A stretch of 64,000 bases of DNA. It comes from Alligator mississippiensis (lineage: Eukaryota > Chordata > Crocodylia > Alligatoridae). The notes beneath the pieces are model-generated. The model did no database searches. It was not told where the DNA came from and saw only the letters and a program-made list of their open reading frames with translations. This document shows, piece by piece, positions 11,716-24,210 of this stretch. Each line of letters opens with the position of its first letter. Position 1 is the stretch's first letter. The stretch covers positions 64,184,716-64,248,715 of the forward strand of contig NC_081831.1 of the NCBI RefSeq assembly GCF_030867095.1, read 5' to 3'. The translations under genes were made by a program, and so were the position numbers.

Positions 11716-14700
11716 CATCTGAAGGCATTTTTAAATCATTTTCCTACTCAGAGTGGTCTTACTCTTTTTCCCAAGGACATGCAAGAATTGTCTGGATGGG
11801 GCGCCAGTATGTCAGGATAGCAGACAGTAAGTGATTCATGCGGGACCAGAAAGGGGGCATACCCTGAGAAATATCCCTTCCTCCCCTGCCTGTGCCCTCC
11901 ACCTGAACTGAGCTGAAACAACCGATTAATGGTTAGAGGTCCAACTCACATGAAATACTGTATTTCAAGTGCTGTCTGATGCTGCGTTAGAGTTTGGGGG
12001 AAAACTTCCTCCTGGTTTAAAACGGGGCATTCTCTGTTTCCAAATTCTGCTTCACTTTACAACGTAAAAGGAAGGTGACAGAATTCCATAAGTAGATGTC
12101 AAATTGCTGAGATATTGCTGCCAACACAAGAAACATTACTGCACATATAGATAGTGTAAGAGCAGACAGTGATTTTCCAAGTAAGGAACCAGTGGCCACA
12201 CGTGATTCATTGCAATAGTCTTGGCTTAAGAAGATGAACAGATTCTCAACTTGGCGTTCCCTTGAAGTGAAAGGACAAGGGGACATTCATGAAGAAAGGA
12301 GGGTGATATTGCACCATCTGAATGTCACAGTGCCCACTTTAGAGTCTCATTAATGTTTTCCAGGAGAAGACAATGGAGGAAAATTGATTTGAGGTAGTAC
12401 CAACATTAGTTTGGAATGAAAACAGCCATCAGTATTAAACCATGGTGTCCAGTGTCCACATCCCTTAGAAATCAAGGCAATTCCCATTCTTACTTCACTC
12501 TATCTGGAGTGCATGGGCACACATACACACATTCCAAGCACCCAGACATAGCTGTAATCTGGATGCTTTTCTCAACAACTGATTGCCACACTGCTAGCAT
12601 GCTGAGTGAGTGGATGTTTAACCCATATCTATTAAGAAAAAATCAGTAATGGTAATAAAAAGAAAAGCATCCCTGCAGTAAGAGTTAGAGAGAGGCCACA
12701 TCAGCATGGCAAACAGTTTGTTTCAGAGTTTGACCAAGCTAAGAAATGGAATCAGTGGCATTGAAGAACAAATCCCTGCCATTTCATCAGTGCATTGACA
12801 CAGCTTAATATTATTGCCAAACTTTTACTTTCAGTGGAGACACAGGCAAACACTGTTACAGCATCAAGTTCAGTGACTTCATTTCTGCTATACCACATGG
12901 CCAATGTGGACTGATTATAGGGGTTTCGTTTTTGTTTTGACCGAAGGGATGTTGCTGAAATCGAGCAGCAGTTGCTGAAGATTGTAGCATTTTCAAGCAA
13001 CTCCGTCAGGAAGTTTAGGCTTGAATTTTTGCCCTTATCTTCCAAAAGGAGGTTTTATTTTTTTTAAAAACAACTTATGAAAGTAGCTACACAGATATAC
13101 TCTATGTGTCAGGGAAAAAAGTTTGTCAGAATATCTACATTTCTCTGCTGTGCTTACAACAACCCAAACTGGAGAGGCATCCCAGCACGTGCCAGCTGAT
13201 AGGTGAATCTGATCAATCAGGTTTTGTGGTGCAAAATGAGTGAAATCCCAGCTTTTATCAATTATTTCAGTTTCCACACACAAGGATATTTTAGTAACAC
13301 AGCTCAGACTGCCAGTTGTGTGTATGTGTGCCTGCCTGCTTTTTTTAAATACTTTTTTATAGTCTTAAACTGAGCCAATCATTAGCATCCTTTTCTATTT
13401 ATTCAGTATAAGTTTTATTCATTTTTATTTCTTTGGTCTTCCTTCAACCAGCTTCAGACAGCTTCCATTTGATATAATCCATCCTAGATTCCACAGAGGA
13501 CACATTTTAAATTGATACACACCTTCTCATGTTCTCATTCATACTGATACACATTACCAGTCTCTTCATTATGCCACTGGAGATGCTTCTAATTGACATT
13601 AGTATAAGAGACCTGCATCTGATCCTGGTACCTTAGGTAACATGGGGTGCAAAGCAGGGCAGAGTTTACCTTACTATATTTAAGCCCATCACTTGTCACC
13701 AAAGCATTTACACACACACTGAAATAGTTTGCTAATCAGTCTGAGTTGCGAAATCATAGATGTAAGGAAATGCCTCTATTAATTATGCCTGTTTAGGTTG
13801 TTCATATTACATCTGCTAACTGAAGCATTTCCTTAGCTACATCTCTGTAAACCACTGTATCATGCAAAACACATATGGAATGCAGCATACACCTGCAGGC
13901 TCACGGTCAGGTGGAAGGCACCAGCTCCAGCCCAAGAGCTTTTGAGCAAGGCAGTAGAGCCTTGAAACTCTGGGGTAAGATCTATACAGCATGATAACTG
14001 ACATGATATGAGTACACTGTACATCAGAATGCTTCATGTTCTACCAATGTGTACTTGCTTATGATATTGCATGCAAGCTCTTTTAGGAAGCAGTCTTTGA
14101 ATCTGACTAATGAAGCTGGACTGTCTATTCAAGTACAGCCCAGTCACAAGAGTTCCCTATTCTTCTGTATTTGCTGTCTACAGCACCAGAATCAGCACCA
14201 GCCTCTACAGTCCCAGTTCAACATCCTCCAATGCAAAACAATGCATGTAAGTGCACCATCTCTGGAAGATTATTCAAGATTGACATTGAATGTATGCTGG
14301 TGGGGCACAAATGAAGTAATTCATAACTGACAGGGTATCACTAATTCCTGACCTATACATTGACCTTTGAGGATTCTGTACTAGAGAGGTGACTAGGAGT
14401 GGACCCACAAATGTGACCTACCCAAAACTTGTAAGCCCAGACTGTGCATACAAGAGTTTAACTACTAAGGGTATCTTTGCCTTTGCTACAGAAAAGTGCT
14501 TCAGGCTTTCTCAGGGCTAAATTCATCCTTGTAAGTGTTCAGAATTCCACATTTTGGAGCAGAAAGAGGTCCTTAGCATGCAATGACCCAAAAGCTTCTG
14601 AGGCCTTGAGTGAAACAATTATTTGACAGGCACTATTGCTAATTTTGCTGCTTGGCCTACTCAGTCGAGGGCTACTGCTCTGCACTGTTCTCACACTCTG

Positions 14701-15164
14701 AGAGCATCACTAAGACTATTGCTCCATTTTCAGTTGCTTTCCATTCCCAAAATGGTTGGATCCCCCTTATATCACCAAACCTAGCAGATAAAATCTAGTT
14801 GCATGCAAGTCACTTGATCAATATGGATGTTTAGCTCTTCTTTCGATATTAGTTACAACAGCCACAGCCATAAAAAGCTTTAAGCCACAATCATGCTGTT
14901 TGTTTTAATTTTTCATAAAGGAGAATATATAAAAAAATTAAACTCTTGCAGGAGCGATTACTTCATAAAGAAAACATAAGAGTCCTGAAGAGGTGCTTCG
15001 AACATGGACATCTGGTTCTGAAGTAGACATCACTCCCTGCCACCCCACCCCCTGCCCTTCTGCCAGAGAAGAAAGTTGTTAACAGGATTTTGGGAAAAGA
15101 GGAAAAAAAGGGATACATGTGGCTCTAATTCTTATTCTGTCTGTGGTCCCAATTGTTGTAGTGT
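11716..15164. other. No recognisable feature (intergenic)
   Basis: About 3.4 kb with no coding exon, RNA gene or clear mobile element that I can support. Small T- and A-rich runs occur (for example near 13055). Confidence 0.35.
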
Positions 15165-15490
15165 ACTAGTGCCTCACAATTTTCTATTTATTATCCTCAC
15201 AACCCCTGTGAGGCAGGGATTCTCTGTTCTCTCTGTTTTACAGAATGGGAGCTAAGGGGGCAGATTTTCAAAGGCATTTAGGCACCTGGCAAGACTTTTG
15301 GAAGAGTCTAGGTGCCTAGTTCCCATTTAACTCGATGGGAGTTGGATTTCAATGGAAATTAATTGCCTTTGAGAATCTGCATTTAAGTGACTTGACCAAG
15401 GTCACACAGAAGGTCCACAGAAGAGCAAGGAATTGAGTGTTCCACCCTGGTCTTCTAAGTTGCAAATTAACATCCTAATCATTCTGTTAT
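15165..15490 (+). repeat. MIR SINE split by a MITE
   Basis: The left part (15165-15259) carries MIR signatures: 'cctcacaacccctgtgaggc' and 'tgttttacagaatgggagc'. The right part (15381-15490) carries 'aagtgacttgaccaaggtca' and then 'tccaccctggtcttctaagt', which follow directly in an uninterrupted MIR. The 121 bp between them is a separate palindromic element. Confidence 0.75.
15260..15380. mobile_element. 121-bp palindromic MITE inserted in a MIR
   Basis: Terminal inverted repeats of 17 bp with one mismatch: GCAGATTTTCAAAGGCA at the left and GCAGATTCTCAAAGGCA read from the right end. The interior holds a second inverted pair around 'taggcacc' / 'aggtgccta' and 'ctcgatgggag'. This motif set is a common reptilian palindromic repeat. 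A 4-bp TAAG occurs just outside each end and may be part of a target duplication or of the MIR itself. Confidence 0.7.
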
Positions 15491-15639
15491 CCGCTCGCCA
15501 TTACTGATAGGACAGTCACTTCTATAATGGAGTTTATGGGTACATCTTGGCTTTATTTACCTTTATAACAGTTGAGAAGCATTTCTTTGGATATGATTTG
15601 TCAAGCTATGCAGTAGAACATGTACTGATATGGTGTTGT

Positions 15640-15742
15640 GTATAAACGAATCTGATCTGCACAGCATTGAGGTTCACGGGAGCTTTTCCATTGGTTTCAA
15701 AGGGAGAGGGATTGTGCCTTTAGCAAAATCTGCCCTAAACAG
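15640..15742. repeat. Degenerate palindromic MITE-like repeat
   Basis: 'gaatctgatctgcacagcat' at the left, a 'ttccattggtttcaaaggga' centre and 'aaaatctgcccta' at the right resemble a widespread reptilian palindrome whose arms contain 'gatctgca' and a central Ca/Tg-rich core. It is diverged and no target duplication is visible. Confidence 0.4.
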
Positions 15743-15927
15743 TCATGCATAAGGGTCTACGGAACAAAATGTCTTATGGTAGCAGAGTGGGAACCCCTAA
15801 CTCACGTAGAATGGGACAGAAGAATGTTTTGCAATGAGGTGTCTCATTTTAATCAATGGGACTTCACAAAACTAGGTAGTCAGTGCAACTAGAGCATGCG
15901 GTGACAGAATCAAGCCCGTGGTGAAGA

Positions 15928-16041
15928 TTGGGCCAGATTCTTCTTTCAGGTACAACTAGTATAAACTGGAGAAACTCCCTTGACTACACCAGCGTTACTC
16001 CAGATTTATACCAGATATAACTGAACACAGAATTTGACTCA
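15928..16041. repeat. Palindromic MITE-like repeat
   Basis: 'agtataaactggagaaactc' near 15959 and 'agcgttactccagatttata' near 15990 are inverted-repeat arms. The left edge is 'gggccagattctt'. I recognise the motif as a frequent short palindrome of turtle and crocodilian genomes. Confidence 0.5.
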
Positions 16042-16719
16042 TGCTTTAACTAATGCTTGGAACAACAACATTGGTGCAGTGACCTGGTAAATACTTGAAG
16101 GTACTTTGATGTGGTCATTTTAAGCCTAGGACTTTTCTACTGAATATACCATTATTGGTGCAGGGTGGATTGGTTGATGCTACACTGTGTTTTCTGTAGA
16201 TGGTATTTTCATTAACTTCAACAGGAGTGGTAGTCCAGTACAGAATTTGCCATTTCCGTCTGAATGCCGGATTGCTCCAAACAGATGGTAGGGTTCCCTT
16301 ATGTATAGCAATGGAAGAAAAGGTTTAGCTTTCCATTTCTCATGGCAGATTTCAAACGGAGAAGGTTGAAAATGAGATGGGTTTATCTATTCTACTTCAG
16401 CTGATCCTGCTTATTGCGTCTGCTACAAGGTGTCTAATTCTGGAGTTGATTTAATCAGGAATGGTGCTTGACACTGGAAAAACAGAGTAGCCTAGCAAAA
16501 TATGAGAAATCCAGAGATCATATGAACAAGTATCATACCTGGAGAGATAGAATTTAGTTTGAAACAGGACTGTACAAAGAAGAGAGAATTAAAAGAAACA
16601 GTGCCAAATTAGCTCTCTGATGGAGCCCTGGCAAGCTGATTTGGAAAGACTTTTTATCTCACCAGACTCCATGGAATAAAAGAAACATTCCCTCACAGGA
16701 TTCACCAGACAAGCTCTAT
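16042..16719. other. No clear feature; may include the decayed 5' part of the adjacent hAT gene
   Basis: A weak palindromic-repeat-like stretch lies near 16180-16260 ('cattaacttcaacaggagtgg'). The remainder could carry the eroded N-terminal part of the adjacent transposase, but I cannot align it convincingly. Confidence 0.3.
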
Positions 16720-18375
16720 TCATCCCACAATAGGAAGTTTTTGAGAGTTGTGGAGTTTCTTCGGACATGCGGTCTGAGGATTCTGAGGATAGAAGAACAT
16801 CTTCAACAAATTACCTCAAAAAAGTCATGATCATTACCTGGGTGAATATACACTGAAAATATTCAAATTCTTGGGAACATGATCAACAAGGAAATTATTT
16901 CTGCTTTGAAACCTGCCAAGAGTTATCCTATTACACTTGACTGCATCTAAGCCATCAGTAAACAAGAGCAAATGCCACTGATTGTTAGATCTGTTTCTGT
17001 GGAAGACGCAATGGAAACCAGGCAGAGAGACAATCCAAAAACACTTTGTTGGGTTTTTGAGCGTGACATACTCCACTGACAGTAGAATGATAGAACCTCT
17101 TCTTGAACAGTCAAAAGAAATGGAGATTTCATTCAGTGATCTGAGTGGTCAAGGCTATGGTAGTGGGACAACTATGAAAGGCAAACAGTGGAGAGAATCT
17201 GGGACTTTAGCAAGAGAGCATTTTTTTTGGTCCTGAACAATGTGCTTTCTTTTAATCTTGTATTCAACATTGGTGCAAGTTATTGCATTGAAGCTGCAGT
17301 ACTTTTTTATATGGATCAAAGCATTTGGGGGGGTTTCCACAGTCTCACAGTAACTTTAGGATGTTATGCACCAACATGCGATTAACCTATTTCCAAAACT
17401 TTTAAGTGAAACAACAAGGGATAGCCAAATTGATGGGATCCATGTATTTTGGTGCCAACTTTCAGAAGTCTATGATATTTCATTATCCATTGCCAAGAGT
17501 TTAAACCTAAAGGGACCCACAGCAGCCAAAACTCAAAGCAATACTGCATTGTTGGCTCACAAAATCTGTGATTTGAAATCTTTGCACAGTGTGGTACTTC
17601 AGTATGATATGCCCTATGAAGGCAGCACCACCCATAAAATGCTTAAGACAGCAATGTAAATTCTGATCAAACTATGACTTGAAGGATTTCCTTGTAAACT
17701 ACCACTGTGATAAAGGACTCACATGCATCCTTACTGATGCTAAGAAACTGGCCAATGAGCTGGAAATTGAAGCTTTCCACAAGAAAAATCAAACAGAGTA
17801 TGAACCCAAAAAAGTGAGTGTTTGATTATGAGGCCAGAGATGAACCACTAACTAATCTAGGAAACAACTGTAAAGTAATTTTTCTTCTGTTATGTTTAAG
17901 ATACTGTCATTGGTCACTTGAAGAGCACCACAAGCTGCTTGCCAAGGTGAGGGAGAGGGTTGCTATTATTTCTCTAAAACATCAAAGGTGCCCTGCAAAG
18001 AATTGCAACAGTCATGCTTTGTTTTAAGAAGGGCATTAGATGATGATCAGCTTGGTGCAGCAACATCCTCTCACATTAATGCCCTGGATCTTTGCAGTGG
18101 ATTTCAAGGTCTTGGCAGACAGCTGAAACCTAGAATAAGCCCAAAAGTCACATTGGAGTTTCTATGCAAAAATAAGTTTTTGTCCTCATTTCCAAAGATA
18201 TCTATTGCCATCAAGATTCTGAGAATGTTGGCTGTGTCTGTCTGAAGTGGAGAGCAGCTTTCAGAAACGTAGAAAGATATACCTGCATTCTGTGATGGCT
18301 CGGTCTTGCCTTGTGTGCCTTGCTTTAATTTCAATTGAAAGCCAAACTTCAGGGAGTAGTTTCCTGTGCAGACAT
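16720..18375 (+). pseudogene. Broken hAT-type transposase (ZMYM/DUF4371-like)
   Basis: Conceptual translation across frameshifts and stops recovers successive landmarks of the DUF4371 + hAT C-terminal dimerisation family (ZMYM1/ZMYM5-like proteins). First come an 'HNRKFLRVVEFL' segment and a 'EEHLQQITS' helix (about 16727-16820), then a 'ITLDCI' plus 'SKQEQMPLIVRSV' block (about 16928-17000) where the family has its first catalytic Asp. A 'SGQGYGSGTTMKGK' block follows (about 17140-17181; family form is GQGYDNGANMKGK), then a degenerate 'MHQHAINLF' (family CxxHxLNL), and a 'DAKKLANELEIEAF' region followed by 'FDYEARDEP' (about 17737-17841). The C-terminal 'IAIKILRMLAVSV' and 'SGEQ' stretch (about 18203-18255) corresponds to the hAT dimerisation motif. 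Several in-frame stops and at least three frame changes make it non-functional. No flanking inverted repeats were found. Confidence 0.75.
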
Positions 18376-18462
18376 CCCTTTACACATCTTTGTGTTCTCC
18401 CAATTCTGGACCAGCAGGTTTAACCTCTAGCTTATTTTAGTATAATCTAAGAACTACTCTAA

Positions 18463-18734
18463 ACATATGTCTGTGTGGCAAAATAAAGGTTGATCACAAC
18501 ATGTGGTAATATATCTAGCTAGCATGGGTAAGGATAGCAGTAAAGACCCAGCAGCATGTGCTTTAGCACAAGTTAGCAACCACAGGGTCTCTGAAGAGCT
18601 TATAACCTGGTATTAGCACATATTTAAAGTCTATGCTGCTGCATCCTCACTGCTATGTTACTCATGCCAGCTTGGTAGGTAAGTACAAGCTATGGTCAGG
18701 TCATGCCTTCATTTTGCTGTGTAGACATGCTATA
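18463..18734. mobile_element. Non-autonomous DNA transposon (MITE), family A copy 2
   Basis: Left end 'catatgtctgtgtggcaaaa' and right end, reverse-complemented, 'catgtctacacagcaaaatg' form an inverted repeat matching the ends of the element at 2061-2337. It is about 272 bp long with an internal 'tatctagctagcatg' segment and no coding capacity. It lies about 90 bp after the transposase relic; nothing shows that the two are linked. Confidence 0.55.
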
Positions 18735-19274
18735 AACTGTTTCATTGACTAGTGGTCACCAAATGCCCTGCTCCACATGCCCAACTGTGCCCAGCTGTGG
18801 CTGTAGGTGATGAAGATGAAGTGCCAAAAGGCCATTTAAGAATTCCTACATGAGGGAAAGTCTGGAAGAGAAGGAGTTGGGGTATCTGAACCAAATGAGC
18901 TGGACAGGTGGGGAAGGCAGAAGAATCAGAGAGAAAAGTAAAGAAATGAGCAGGGAAGAGAGACTAGTTAAGTAAGAGGAGAAGACAGATGGGAGGAATG
19001 GCAAGCTGACTTGTCCATGGTCTGGGTGGGCAAACTTGCTACTAGGCAAAGCTTGATTCTAATCTCACACTTCTGTATATCCAGTTACTCCAGCGAGGGA
19101 AGCCTAGTTCAACCACTACAAAAATCCTAGTGCAACTAGATTTGAGTGAGCTGAGAACTGAATTTGCAGCACTGCTACACAAACCAAGTTCAAAACTCCC
19201 ATGGACATCAATGGAAGCAATGGGTGGTGGGGCGCATGTACAGAACAAGCCCGTGAGATCTGCACTGTACTTCA
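18735..19274. other. No recognisable feature
   Basis: Purine-rich plus strand from about 18850 to 19000; the complementary open frame there is low-complexity. Nothing assignable. Confidence 0.4.
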
Positions 19275-19400
19275 ATTACTAGACCCAGGAAAGGACATCA
19301 GGGTTCCTAGCTACTAGTCCCAGGCCTGCCACTAGTTTGCATGATGACCCTGGGCAAGTCATCAAAGGCCTCATGCTAGATTAAAGAATGACTCCAGCTC
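19275..19400 (+). repeat. MIR SINE fragment
   Basis: 'catcagggttcctagctact', 'ctgccactagtttgcatgat' and 'gaccctgggcaagtcatc' follow the order of the MIR consensus. Confidence 0.6.
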
Positions 19401-19694
19401 CCACTGACATAGCTACAAGTTGTGATGCTCACTTCCTCTGCCAATAGGCCATGAGTATTTTTTCCTGCCTCTGTTTACATTATCTGCCCTCCCTTCCACC
19501 CCTACCCCCCCTCCTGCCCCCAGCCCCTGGCTCCACTACCTACCTCATGGGAAAGTCAAGAGGCTTTAAGAAATGGCACATCAAATTTGACAATGGATAT
19601 ATCAGGTTTTAAGGCCCTCTGAAATCCCCTGGATGAGTTGATTTGGGCCCATTTGCTTTGTCTGGCCTCTGCAGAGTAATAGGAGAGATGAAAG
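19401..19694. other. No recognisable feature; short C-rich tract
   Basis: A C-rich, pyrimidine-dominated segment lies near 19488-19528. Nothing else was recognised. Confidence 0.4.
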
Positions 19695-19790
19695 TACCAA
19701 ATCATAGAACTGCATTGTTGGGAAGGGCTTCATAAGCCAGCTAATCCAACCACCTGCAAAAGTGTAGGATTCATTTTCAATTAACTGGAA
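19695..19790 (-). repeat. CR1 LINE 3'-tail fragment
   Basis: The plus strand reads 'aatcatagaactgcattgtt' followed by 'ccagctaatccaaccacctg', the reverse complement of a CR1 3' terminus. Diverged and short. Confidence 0.55.
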
Positions 19791-22429
19791 TGCCAAGACA
19801 TCTTTATTTAAACTTAGAGCTGCTGCTTGGGAGAAGGAATGAGTTGGCTGGAATGTGGATTTCTTTTGTAACATTAAATAATTGACAGTGCTGACAGTGT
19901 GGGGCACCCTGCATTGTGCTAAAATCAGCAGAAATAATTGAGAGTTTGTATGCACAAGAGTTTTACCAAATCTGTGACCATTGGAAATATCTTTGTGGAT
20001 TAATTTTCTGCTAGTGGAACAGATGTTTTAAATAAATAACCATTTCCCAGCAGTGTTTGCACCCAAATATTGCAACACTGAGGACCTTAGCATGAAACTG
20101 AATCAAAATATACAAAACAAGAAACTAATCTTGGTTATTTTTGATTGTCCAACCAAACTGAAGTGTGAGAAATAAACAGCAGGAATACACTGCAAAGGAA
20201 TGTTTTCAATATGCTAAGGTGGCAGGAATGCTATAAAGGTGTTTGTATAAAATATATCTAATTGATGCCCCTTTAAGACTGTTTCTGTCCTCAGATTAAA
20301 GCTGCTCGTGGAGAAGTAATTATTATTGGGACTCCGAGGTCAGTGTTTGGGGAGTTCAGGATGCTATATTAGCGGGAAGAAACAATTAGCATCTTAACAG
20401 AAAGACAAGGTCAGAGGTTTAAAGAATTAACTAAAAGGCAGTAAGTGATCAAAGAGACTCCAGAACGCAGGCACCCAGGGCTCCAGGGTGGGATGGGCTC
20501 AAGCTTGTCTTTGGTTCCTGTTTACATGACATGTCTTCTTGCTCCATGGTCCCTGATAGCCATCCTGAATAGCAGTCTATGCATGCACTGATAACACCAC
20601 ATTTATGAGCTCCAACCCATCACGGGGAGCTCCACAGATACTGCACATCTGGGAGCCTGCTGCAAAACAGGCCCTCAACAAACTGAAGCTTGAAATCAGC
20701 CAACATGCCTCCCAGACTAGAGTTTCTGCAGAGCCCCTGCACATCAGCCTAGCAGGCATGGCCACACATCTCATACGCCAAACAGTGAATGATATTCATG
20801 GGAACGCAGGCAAGGCCATGAGGGAGCTTTTGTCTGGGAGAGCGGAACAGTGGCATCAGCTCTAATGAGACTAAATGACAGCCTCCTGCTTTGCTACATT
20901 CCCTTTTAGGCATGTCCCTTAATTTGATGCAGCTCTTGTTTGTTTGTTTGTTTCCTATTTAGCTTCAATCTACCGTACCTCCCGTTTCTGTTCAGTTCAT
21001 TGCCTTTCTGCGGCTCAGATATGTGTCATTAGTGCATCTTGCCCAGACAGTTCCCTAAGCTACTTCCACCAACTCCCTGTACTTACCCTCTAGGCCCAGA
21101 ACTGAGATTACTAATCCTTGATTGTAAGAGGTGGATTTGTAAGAGGCTCTGATCTCTGCTTGTTCGTCTGCATGTTGCATGTGAAGGGCAGAATTCTCCT
21201 TTCAGATGCACATAGCAATTCTCACCTCTGTTGGCTATTTTTGATCCCTGCCCAGAGCTCTGGGAATCAAGACTCGCTGCACAGATTTGAGGGGGGATAT
21301 TCCTGTGGGAAATTGAGGCCCCAAACCTACCAAGATTAAAGTGTGTGCTTAATTTTATGCATGGTAGCATGTCAGAAGGGCCCAGAGCGTATATAAAGTT
21401 GAGCATGTGCGTGTGTCTTTGCACCATCAGGTCCTTATGTTCCTACAACTCACGTGGCTCCCCAGAGTGACACACATCAGTCCTTTACTATTCACCCTCA
21501 CTCTTTTGCCTTTGTTGGTGTCCTCCGTGTGCTCTTCTAGCAAATACTTGGATGCATAAAATCTCCGTCTTACAAAAAAAGAAAAATCAAACAATTTCTT
21601 CAACCTCTTTTCTATCATAAAAGGGTCAGTTACTGCACTGTGGATACCCATAGTCTGCTTGATAATGACATGTACATAAAATCTCATATGTCTCTGTGAT
21701 GTTATACTGTTGCACAAATAAACTTTGCTTTTGTGTATTCATTTTAGAGAGGTACATTGTTATCACTTTAGTGACTGGTTATTGGTCCTGTAAAGTGAAA
21801 ACCAATAATATTTTGATTTCTTTCCAGAATCAGCCTCTGGGTCTAGTTATTTCATCAGCAGTGTGTGCTTGAGTGAAATTAGTATTAATTATAGTGTAAA
21901 AGCACCGCAGTCAGGGACCAGGAGTCATTTGTGCTAGGTGCCGCCCATAATTCATTTCAGTTGCCTGAATATTCTGTCTACAACACAAAAGTGACTTCAT
22001 TTGACTTCCCTGTGCTAACAGCAACTGATTATAGCCAAGGTAGCCAATCTCAAAGGCAAGTACATTCTCAGACCCCAAGAAATGTCCTGCATATTCACTG
22101 CACGTCATAATTTAAAACATTCAGAGCTGTATCAGTGACCATTAAGGATAAGTGTCGTATGCATTAGTTTGGGAGAGTGACAAGGAGTGATGGGGAGCAG
22201 AAAGTATACTATCTTATCAGTTCAGCTTACAAATGCTTTTTTTCCCTTTCATTGCAGTCTTCAGTCCCTTGTGACCCTGTTTACGGGGAAAGTATGAACA
22301 GCTGATGTAGAGCTGCACAGAAAAGCCACTTGCACAACACATTTTTGATCCTATAAAACGTACCTATTTTACTGTAGGTCCTTAAGGCTCACATCTGTAA
22401 GCATCAGCTCCCAGCACTTTATCTATTTC
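19791..22429. other. No recognisable feature apart from a (GTTT)n tract
   Basis: A (TTTG)n run of about 20 bp occurs near 20936-20954. No exon, RNA gene or bounded mobile element could be supported in the rest. The open frame at 20605-20865 on the plus strand has no recognised domain. Confidence 0.35.
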
Positions 22430-23600
22430 CTAAGGGCTAGATCCAAAAAAAGGCTTAGGCACCTACAAGTGGCTGGGCAGGAGTTTTGTGGGCTGCAATT
22501 CAGACATCCCTCTTTCACCCTAAGTGCAGCTTGGGCATCTGAGAGGCCCAAGTTCTCTGGGAGAAATGTACTTAGGGCCCCAAGGTTTAGCTTCTGCACA
22601 TGCTTAGAACCTATCACCATGTTGTTTGTGCGAAACATTCAGGTGTTGAAACCCTGCATAACTGTCCAGTGGGACCTGGTGGGGTAGATATGCTCGGAGC
22701 ACACCGAACCTGACATCATTGCGCCCATAACCACTCATCCTAGAACGTGGCCTGTGGTGGTACCTATGCTGACCCTCTGCATGATCACCTTAGGACTCAC
22801 TTGCTCACAAAATGGAAGACCTGAGTTCTGGTCCCTGTTCTCAAAGCTGTTTTTGTATCTTACCCAGTGACTGCTGCATGCAAAGTGCTGTGCACACCTA
22901 GGAGCATGGACTGGCACTCAGGCCCCACTCTGGCCCAAGAGGGTTGTAATATCCACCTCGCTGGGCTACTGAATCATGCTCCCTCTTATTGTCTCTTTGG
23001 CTCCTTACTCTTCCACTTGTTTCATGGAAGTCCATTTTGGCTTAGCCCATTGCTTGGTGGTTAGGGCATTATCCTGGGAGAGGTGGACTTGAACTCCTTC
23101 AGACTGTTCAGGTCCTAAAATGCAGGTGCCTCACTTCCAGGTAGAGTGCCCTAAGCAACAGATCATTAGGCAAAAGGAGGTGGCCCCACCACTGGCTATC
23201 CTTGAAAAGAAGGAAGCCAGAGAGTTGCCCATACCTGAAAGGATAAAGGAGGTGTCTTATGTTTAGGGGCAGGTTTCAAACTGCCAATTCTAGACTCAGT
23301 CATTGCTGAAGTGCAGGAGAGATGACGGACTTCAGATACATCCCTCTTCTCCAGGATATCTTATCAATGGACTGCTTTAGGTATTCCTCTACTCAGTGCT
23401 CTGGGGCTGTGAAACCCAATCCAAGGCATCTAATGCTCTCTATTTAAAATGTAAGTAGCTTAGGTGCCTAACCTGGGTCTGTGGATTCACTCTCCCAGAA
23501 CAAGGCACGTGCATGTTAGGCATAGTGAGCCTGAGCCTGCCTGTGTCTAAATTCTCATTTGGCCCTAATGTCACATATGAAGGCACCTAGAACATCCTGG
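22430..23600. repeat. Large composite repeat with a tRNA-like core
   Basis: Left edge 'agggctagatccaaaaaaag' with 'cttaggcacctacaagtgg' is a frequent edge of reptilian palindromic repeats, and 'aggcacctagaac' recurs in the right part (about 23580). In between, 23053-23100 reads 'cttggtggttagggcattat', then 'ggtggacttgaactcc': tRNA-like A- and B-box blocks as in the 1196-1640 repeat. A downstream 'ccaggtagagtgccctaagc' would be the inverted partner. Edges are approximate and the region may hold more than one old insertion. Confidence 0.45.
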
Positions 23601-24210
23601 AAACAGGAAAGGGAGAAAGATCATTGCTCACCACAGTGAAGGAGCAGAGTAGGTGTGAGTGCTGCAATGCAGGGGTGTGGATGAGTGCAGGAAAAAATAG
23701 GCTGGGGAGTAGACTATATACTGAATATAGGTCTACTGTATCTATCCCCTCTCTCCAACCTACTGCACCTCCCTGATTTACTCAGCAGTGCCTTGGCATT
23801 ACAGTGCACAAAGTTCAGACAATGAGCTCCTTCATTTGTTTTCAGTGTAGGTCCAAGATCTCATTCAGGAACTGGGTTAGAGGGGCTCAGCTCCAAACCG
23901 GGGGCTTGGATTTTTGGCAGACTTTGTTCCAGGGTTTGAAGGCGTTTGGATCTGATTTCCCAGGCTTAGCCCAGGAGCTGCCTCTCTACGCTAATCTCTT
24001 TCAGAAGCGATTAAGTGAGGCAAGGACAGAGCAGCCACTTTCATGTGAGTATTTCCTGACTTTTTAACGCTTTAACCATTTTTTGTCAGGTTATTTCAGC
24101 ATGTTCCTTTGGGGTTGTGTTTTCTTTAAAGTTAGGGTCATACCAAAACCACTGCTGTGTATACATGTCTGCATTTGCTGTGGCATGTGGCAGCCTTGCT
24201 ACACTACATC
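23601..24210. other. No recognisable feature
   Basis: Nothing assignable. The open frame at 23804-24067 has no family motif. Confidence 0.35.
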
